Below, piece after piece: positions 59,735-64,000 of a stretch of DNA of 64,000 bases (the first letter of the stretch is position 1; each line of letters starts with the position of its first letter). This DNA comes from an uncultured Porphyromonadaceae bacterium (GTDB lineage Bacteria; Bacteroidota; Bacteroidia; Bacteroidales; Muribaculaceae). The DNA lies in the NCBI GenBank assembly GCA_900540205.1, contig UQER01000005.1, positions 62,001 through 126,000 on the forward strand, written 5' to 3'. The notes under the pieces are model-generated. The model was not told the origin of the DNA, ran no database searches, and was given only the letters and a program-made list of their open reading frames with translations. The position numbers and the translations under genes are program-made.

Positions 59735-59748
59735 ATCGGAGTTTTTTA

Positions 59749-60594
59749 TCAAGCGAAGATTATGCATATCACACCTACCACAACGCAGTAGAGCGAAAAC
59801 CACACGAGCTTGCCTTTCTTCACAAGGTTCAGCATCCAGTTGCATGCAAGACATCCAACGATAAACGCCGCCAGAAAACCTACAATCATAGGCACAACGC
59901 CGACGGGCGACTGGTCGACAACCTCGCCCGATGCCGAAAACATCTTGACCAGATCAAGCAGCGCCTGTCCGAGGATGGGGACAACAACCATGAAGAATGA
60001 GAACTGGGCCACCTCCTCGCGTTTGTCGCCAAGTATGATACCGGTGGCTATCGTCGTGCCGGAACGGCTCAGGCCAGGCAACACGGCAATGGCCTGACCG
60101 ATGCCGATTACAAACGCATCAAGCCACGTGATATCCCGGCCGGTGCGGTTTGTGCGCAGGAAAGTACGTGTGCGGAAAAAGTATGCGAAGGCAAGAAGCG
60201 CAGCCGTAACACACAGACAGATGCCGACCAGCAGCAGATTGTTGCCGCCATCGGCACTGACGCCGAAGAACGATTCCACCTGATCCTTGAAACAGACGCC
60301 AACGATTCCCACAGGAATGCACGACAGCAGGATTTTCCACACATATGTAGTATTGGCGTCGCGCTTGATGGTGAAAAATGATGTGCACAGCGGCACGAAT
60401 TTTTTCCACAACACCACGATTGTCGACAGAACCGTTGCCACATGTAGCACCACATCGAACTGAAGCGAATCCTCACCTGAAAGATTCGATCCGAGCAGGC
60501 TGTTGAAAATCTCAAGGTGTCCGCTTGAGCTTATAGGCAGATATTCGGCAAGACCCTGAACTATGCCGAGTATCAATGCATCAATCCAATCCAT
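59749..60594 (-). CDS. uppP: Undecaprenyl-diphosphate phosphatase
   Basis: Recycles undecaprenyl pyrophosphate to the monophosphate carrier for wall and surface glycan synthesis, and gives bacitracin tolerance. The 281-residue integral membrane protein has the BacA motifs GLAEYLPISSSGHL (Glu17 region) and LPGLSRSGTTIATG (Arg177). About eight hydrophobic helices. An upstream TTG (60624) opens the frame, but the ATG at 60594 gives the conserved start MDWIDALILGIVQG. truB follows by 14 bp, DUF3098 precedes by 33 bp. Confidence 0.96.
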   Translation of the reverse strand: MDWIDALILGIVQGLAEYLPISSSGHLEIFNSLLGSNLSGEDSLQFDVVLHVATVLSTIVVLWKKFVPLCTSFFTIKRDANTTYVWKILLSCIPVGIVGVCFKDQVESFFGVSADGGNNLLLVGICLCVTAALLAFAYFFRTRTFLRTNRTGRDITWLDAFVIGIGQAIAVLPGLSRSGTTIATGIILGDKREEVAQFSFFMVVVPILGQALLDLVKMFSASGEVVDQSPVGVVPMIVGFLAAFIVGCLACNWMLNLVKKGKLVWFSLYCVVVGVICIIFA

Positions 60595-60627
60595 ATCTAT
60601 TTTTAATCTATCCGGGTTAAACAACGG

Positions 60628-60912
60628 TTATTTGCGCTTGCCGGGGCGCACTATAATTGAGATTGCCATCGCTACGAAACCCAGAAAGGCAATTGTGGGG
60701 CCGACGACAATGCGCCGGGCACTGAATATGTCCGGATTGAATTCAGTGGTTGAACCGCCGCCAAGCATCAGCAGAAAACCAAGGACTATCATGGCGCCGG
60801 ACACCGCCATAAATATAAAATTCTTTTTTACGAGAGGAAATTCACTCGCGGATTCCCGCTCAAGTTTTTCGTCAGAATTATGTCTGTCTGTTTTCTCAAG
60901 CTTCAAAGCCAT
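60628..60912 (-). CDS. DUF3098 small membrane protein
   Basis: A 94-residue protein with a charged start (MALKLEKTDRHNSDEKLE) and two hydrophobic helices (NFIFMAVSGAMIVLGFLLML and VVGPTIAFLGFVAMAISIIV) joined by a short loop. This is the DUF3098 pattern, found between ftsX and uppP in many Bacteroidetes. Function unknown; the neighbours suggest cell-envelope or division work. The frame extends upstream to 61008, overlapping ftsX, but the ATG at 60912 fits the family. Confidence 0.82.
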   Translation of the reverse strand: MALKLEKTDRHNSDEKLERESASEFPLVKKNFIFMAVSGAMIVLGFLLMLGGGSTTEFNPDIFSARRIVVGPTIAFLGFVAMAISIIVRPGKRK

Positions 60913-61004
60913 ATCGGAAATAGGGTTATATCGGTTTTCAATTATATTATATATCATCACATGCGGGCGGCCAGGAAGTGCCACTGAGCAGCAATGGCAG
61001 AGAG

Positions 61005-61877
61005 TCATTCGAACATCTCGTCATAATTCTTGCGCAGGTACCGGTTGGTGGCCATGATGGCAGCCAACACACAGATAGCCACGCCAAGGACCACAAGCAG
61101 TCCGAACTCGCAGAAAGCCACATTCCACGTCACAAGCGATTCTATCCCCATGTCGAGCGAACGTGTCCAACCCACAAAAAGTGCGAGGAATCCGGATGCA
61201 AGCACGCCGGCAATGACACCCTGCACAGCATTCACCATCAGGAAAGGCCGACGGATGAATCCGCCGGTTGCTCCCACAAGTTTCATTGTATGGATCAGGA
61301 ATCTACGGGAATAAACCGTCAGGCGTACCGTATTGTTTATCAACACAAACGAAATCAGCAGCAACGCCGCAGCCATAATGGCGAGAATCGTGTTGATGAG
61401 GCCTGCATTCCGGTTGATATTGGCAATCATTTCAGTATTGGCGGTGGTCTCGTCCACCGACGTTAATTGCTGCCATTGTGCCATAATGCTGCTTATACTG
61501 TCAACATCGGCGTAGGCGGCGCCCACCTTGATTTCAAACATCGCCGCATACGGATTCACACCGAGCAGCTCCACAAGGTCAGCACCCTCACCCGAAGTCT
61601 CTTCTGCCATCACATCCTCGGCCGACAGGTAACGGTAGGAGGAAACATATGGGGCGTTGTCGCATACGAGTTTCAAAGAATCTATCGTTGCGGGTGCCAC
61701 ACTGTCGGCAAGCACCACGGTGAAACCCATTTTTTCCTTAAGCTGGCGGTTTATACCTGAAAACGAAATGTTCACAAAGCCTACCAGGCCAAGAATAAAC
61801 AGCACGAGCGACACCGATATTGTCGATGTCACATAATCGCCCCAACCTGCTATGCGGCTACGTTTTATTTTATTCAT
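61005..61877 (-). CDS. ftsX: Cell-division ABC transporter permease FtsX
   Basis: FtsX pairs with the ATPase FtsE at the septum to activate peptidoglycan hydrolases. The 290-residue protein has an N-terminal membrane helix (about 20-42), a large extracytoplasmic loop (about 43-165) and three more helices toward the C-terminus, the FtsX topology, with LINNTVRLTVYSRRFLIHTMKLVGAT, shown as RLTVYSRRFLIHTMKLVGA, the conserved cytoplasmic coupling region. The ATG at 61877 is chosen over an upstream TTG. ftsE is not adjacent in this window. It is the first gene of the minus-strand run ending in DUF2148. Confidence 0.92.
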   Translation of the reverse strand: MNKIKRSRIAGWGDYVTSTISVSLVLFILGLVGFVNISFSGINRQLKEKMGFTVVLADSVAPATIDSLKLVCDNAPYVSSYRYLSAEDVMAEETSGEGADLVELLGVNPYAAMFEIKVGAAYADVDSISSIMAQWQQLTSVDETTANTEMIANINRNAGLINTILAIMAAALLLISFVLINNTVRLTVYSRRFLIHTMKLVGATGGFIRRPFLMVNAVQGVIAGVLASGFLALFVGWTRSLDMGIESLVTWNVAFCEFGLLVVLGVAICVLAAIMATNRYLRKNYDEMFE

Positions 61878-61957
61878 GCAGAAAAACAATCATTTTTACC
61901 CTTGCGGGGCCGTTTGACAGCCACCATCCGGGAGACCCGTTCTGAGCCAAAGTGCTG

Positions 61958-61989
61958 CAAAATTACAACCTTATAGAGGCCATGTCAAC
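61958..61989 (-). promoter_or_regulatory. Promoter of the ftsX-uppP-truB-queA operon
   Basis: On the minus strand GTTG (61989-61986), 20 bp, TAATTTTG (61965-61958). It is about 80 bp upstream of the ftsX ATG. Confidence 0.6.
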
Positions 61990-62085
61990 ACTTTTAACAT
62001 TAATTTAACCAAATAATTGCTCATATAGGCGCGAAAATGCAGACAAGCGCCTCCTGAGCAACGGCTATCAAGCGGCGTAAACCGG

Positions 62086-63447
62086 TTAGACCAACTCGCA
62101 GATAAGAGTGGCCGACGATGCATCCGTGACGCGCACTTTAACAAAGTCGCCCACTTTCACAGTGCCACGCGGAAACACTGCGGCCTTGTTCTGCTGAGTT
62201 CGTCCCATCATATGCTCACGGCTGCGTTTTGAAAAACCTTCCACAAGCACCTCGAACACCTTCCCGATATCGCGCCGGTTCGACTCGGCCGACAATTCGT
62301 TCTGTAACGCAATCATACGGTTGAGACGTTCCACTTTCACCTCCTCCGGAACATTGTCGGGCATTGTGCGTGAAGCAAGCGTACCGGGACGCTCGGAATA
62401 TTTGAACATGAACGACGAATCGAATGCTGCCTCGCGCATAAGATCAAGTGTCTGATTGAAATCCTCCTCCGTTTCGCCGTGGAAGCCTGTGAAAAGGTCG
62501 GACGATATGCCGCAATCCGGAATCCGGCTGCGGATGGCCTGGATACGGTCAAGATACCACTCGCGCGTGTATTTGCGGTTCATGGCTTTCAGCACGGAAT
62601 TGCTTCCGGACTGAACCGGGAGATGGATATGATTACATATATTAGGATAACGTGCAATCACATCTATGGTGGCATCGCTCATGTCCTTCGGATGGGATGT
62701 GGTGAAACGCACACGCATCGACGGGGCACTTTGGGCCACACGTTCAAGCAGAGCGGGGAAATCCACGGTTTCTCCATCCGGTGTGACATACCTGTAGCTG
62801 TTCACATTCTGACCGAGCAAAGTCACCTCCTTGAACCCATGCCGTTTGAGATCTGCCACTTCATTGAGAATGCTTGCCAGTTCACGGCTGCGCTCGCGTC
62901 CGCGGGTGTAAGGCACGATGCAGTAGGAACAGAAGTTGTTGCATCCGCGCATAATACTCACGAAGCCGCTCACCCGATTTGCCAGTGAGCGTGCCGGGAT
63001 TACATCGCGATAGGTTTCTGTGGTGCTGAGTTCCACATTGATAGCTTTATGACCTGCCTCAACCGCCGCAAACAGGTTCGGCAAATCCAGATAGGCGTCC
63101 GGACCGGCCACGAGATCAACTCCGTCACGGTTTATAAGCTCATCCTTCGCCCGCTCAGCCATGCAGCCGATGACACCGACAATCAGAGGTTTGCGATTCT
63201 TTGCCCTCCGCAAAGCATTGAGTGCCTGCAGACGCGAATGTATCTTCTGCTCCGCATTGTCGCGGATGGAACATGTGTTGAGCAGAACGGCATCGGCGCT
63301 GTCAACAGCATCAGTCTGTGAATATCCCACAGTTTCCATTATAGATGCCACCACCTCACTGTCGGCCACATTCATCTGGCATCCGTATGTCTCGATATAT
63401 AGTTTTTTGTCGGCCATCAGGCTCGAATCGGCATTGTTACTCACCAT
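62086..63447 (-). CDS. miaB: tRNA-2-methylthio-N6-dimethylallyladenosine synthase
   Basis: Radical-SAM methylthiotransferase that adds the 2-methylthio group to i6A37 in tRNA. The 453 residues contain the N-terminal UPF0004 domain with auxiliary-cluster Cys23, Cys59 and Cys95 (TYGCQMN, LNTCSIRD, VIGCMAER), the radical-SAM CxxxCxxC at Cys169, Cys173, Cys176 (GCNNFCSYC), and a C-terminal TRAM domain ending in VRVTDASSATLICELV. The order and GCNNFCSYCIVPYTRGRE motif identify MiaB rather than RimO. The start could be 63447 or the ATG at 63417. It is upstream of ftsX on the same strand by 208 bp, with a separate promoter between. Confidence 0.95.
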   Translation of the reverse strand: MVSNNADSSLMADKKLYIETYGCQMNVADSEVVASIMETVGYSQTDAVDSADAVLLNTCSIRDNAEQKIHSRLQALNALRRAKNRKPLIVGVIGCMAERAKDELINRDGVDLVAGPDAYLDLPNLFAAVEAGHKAINVELSTTETYRDVIPARSLANRVSGFVSIMRGCNNFCSYCIVPYTRGRERSRELASILNEVADLKRHGFKEVTLLGQNVNSYRYVTPDGETVDFPALLERVAQSAPSMRVRFTTSHPKDMSDATIDVIARYPNICNHIHLPVQSGSNSVLKAMNRKYTREWYLDRIQAIRSRIPDCGISSDLFTGFHGETEEDFNQTLDLMREAAFDSSFMFKYSERPGTLASRTMPDNVPEEVKVERLNRMIALQNELSAESNRRDIGKVFEVLVEGFSKRSREHMMGRTQQNKAAVFPRGTVKVGDFVKVRVTDASSATLICELV

Positions 63448-63516
63448 CCTTTAACATAATATTTAATGTACACATGCCCTACAGACCACATATGTGCTAA
63501 AAAACAGATTGGAAAA

Positions 63517-63548
63517 TTTGGGCTTTGTGCACTAAAACTCTAATTTTG
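63517..63548 (+). promoter_or_regulatory. Promoter for the CoA-transferase
   Basis: TTTG (63517-63520), 20 bp, TAATTTTG (63541-63548): consensus match. The leader is about 135 nt and has a small hairpin, CGGGC with GCCCG, at 63601-63615. Confidence 0.7.
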
Positions 63549-63690
63549 TGCAAAAATACGAATAAAGGCGCGGATGACCAAGCCGCCACAGGCAAGTTTT
63601 CGGGCAATATGCCCGTCTACTCCAATATTTATGCCTTGCACGGCCGGCCACTCACACCTTAAACACCAAACCAAATCAATTACCACAAGC

Positions 63691-64000
63691 ATGGCGTATA
63701 ATTTTATCACAGCTCAGGAAGCTGCTGAGATGATTGAGAACGGCAACACGCTCGGATTATCGGGCTTCACAGCTCCCGGTAACCCCAAGGCGGTAACTGA
63801 AGCAGTTGCCCACAAGGCCGAACGCGAGCACGCGGCAGGCCGGGAATTCAAAGTTAACATCTTCACCGGTGCATCGACAAACGACCACGTTGACGGCATT
63901 CTGGCACGCAACAATGCCATCAACATGCGTGCACCCTATCAGAATACACCTGACTTACGCAAACGCATCAACGCCCACGACGCCCATTATTTTGACCGCC
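63691..64000 (+). CDS. Acetyl-CoA hydrolase/transferase family protein (succinate CoA-transferase-like), 3' end missing
   Basis: The first 103 codons are visible; the frame is open at the window edge. The protein starts MAYNFITAQEAAEMIENG, followed by GLSGFTAPGNPKAVTEAVA and FTGASTNDHVDGILARN, the N-terminal pattern of the acetyl-CoA hydrolase/transferase family. In fermenting Bacteroidales these enzymes usually exchange CoA between acetyl-CoA and succinate or propionate. The catalytic Glu lies beyond the edge, so substrate cannot be assigned. It has its own consensus promoter. Confidence 0.85.
   Translation, partial: MAYNFITAQEAAEMIENGNTLGLSGFTAPGNPKAVTEAVAHKAEREHAAGREFKVNIFTGASTNDHVDGILARNNAINMRAPYQNTPDLRKRINAHDAHYFDR

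Overview
The window looks like chromosome of an anaerobic gut Bacteroidales bacterium, most likely near Muribaculaceae (inference from content and style). The signs are a SusC/SusD polysaccharide locus with a hybrid sensor-regulator, fimbrillin lipoproteins, a fused FeoA-FeoB, a tmRNA tag ending NNYALAA, ATG starts without Shine-Dalgarno sequences, and many promoters of the Bacteroidetes form TTTG-N19-21-TAnnTTTG. No insertion sequence, phage gene, CRISPR array, tRNA or rRNA gene was seen.

Layout. 0-5 kb: pta (cut by the left edge)-ackA, lgt, a GT87-type membrane mannosyltransferase, then ssrA with its own promoter and terminator. 5.1-7.5 kb (minus): an exported Ntn-type amide hydrolase and an exported dipeptide epimerase. 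7.5-26.7 kb: a polysaccharide utilisation locus. A divergent hybrid two-component regulator faces GH88, SusC, SusD, a DUF5017-like lipoprotein, a beta-helix lipoprotein, three fimbrillin-type lipoproteins and a PL8 lyase. PL8 plus GH88 points to a uronate-containing glycosaminoglycan, and there is no sulfatase. 27-28.5 kb: a TPR sensor kinase. 28.6-38.2 kb: a LuxR regulator with a RIC/YtfE-like di-iron domain, divergent from a heme operon (calycin-like lipoprotein, HmuR, HmuS, HmuT, HmuU, HmuV). 38.3-44.3 kb: an EamA transporter, FeoAB, and a B12-dependent ribonucleotide reductase. 44.6-49.4 kb: a nitroreductase, dnaA, an AT-rich candidate oriC, a cysteine-free thioredoxin-fold protein, and galM. 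49.5-57.1 kb: priA, amidase, MCE protein, malQ. 57.3-63.4 kb (minus): miaB, then ftsX-DUF3098-uppP-truB-queA-DUF2148. At 63.7 kb a CoA-transferase begins and runs off the edge.

How the parts may work together. The PUL would bind a uronate polymer at the surface, cut it with PL8, import it through SusCD and finish the unsaturated oligosaccharides with GH88. The heme operon would import heme, remove its iron in the periplasm (HmuS powered by HmuTUV) and supply Fe2+ that FeoAB could take in.

Most unusual points. (1) The PUL regulator has lost both phosphorelay residues: Asn replaces the histidine and Gly replaces the receiver aspartate, while the ATP site and DNA-binding domain look intact. (2) The second kinase also has Asn in place of His. 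(3) A RIC-like/LuxR fusion sits back to back with the heme operon across a perfect 16-bp palindrome. (4) The PL8 lyase is fused to a DUF1573 domain. All calls rest on reading the sequence; no database search was run.
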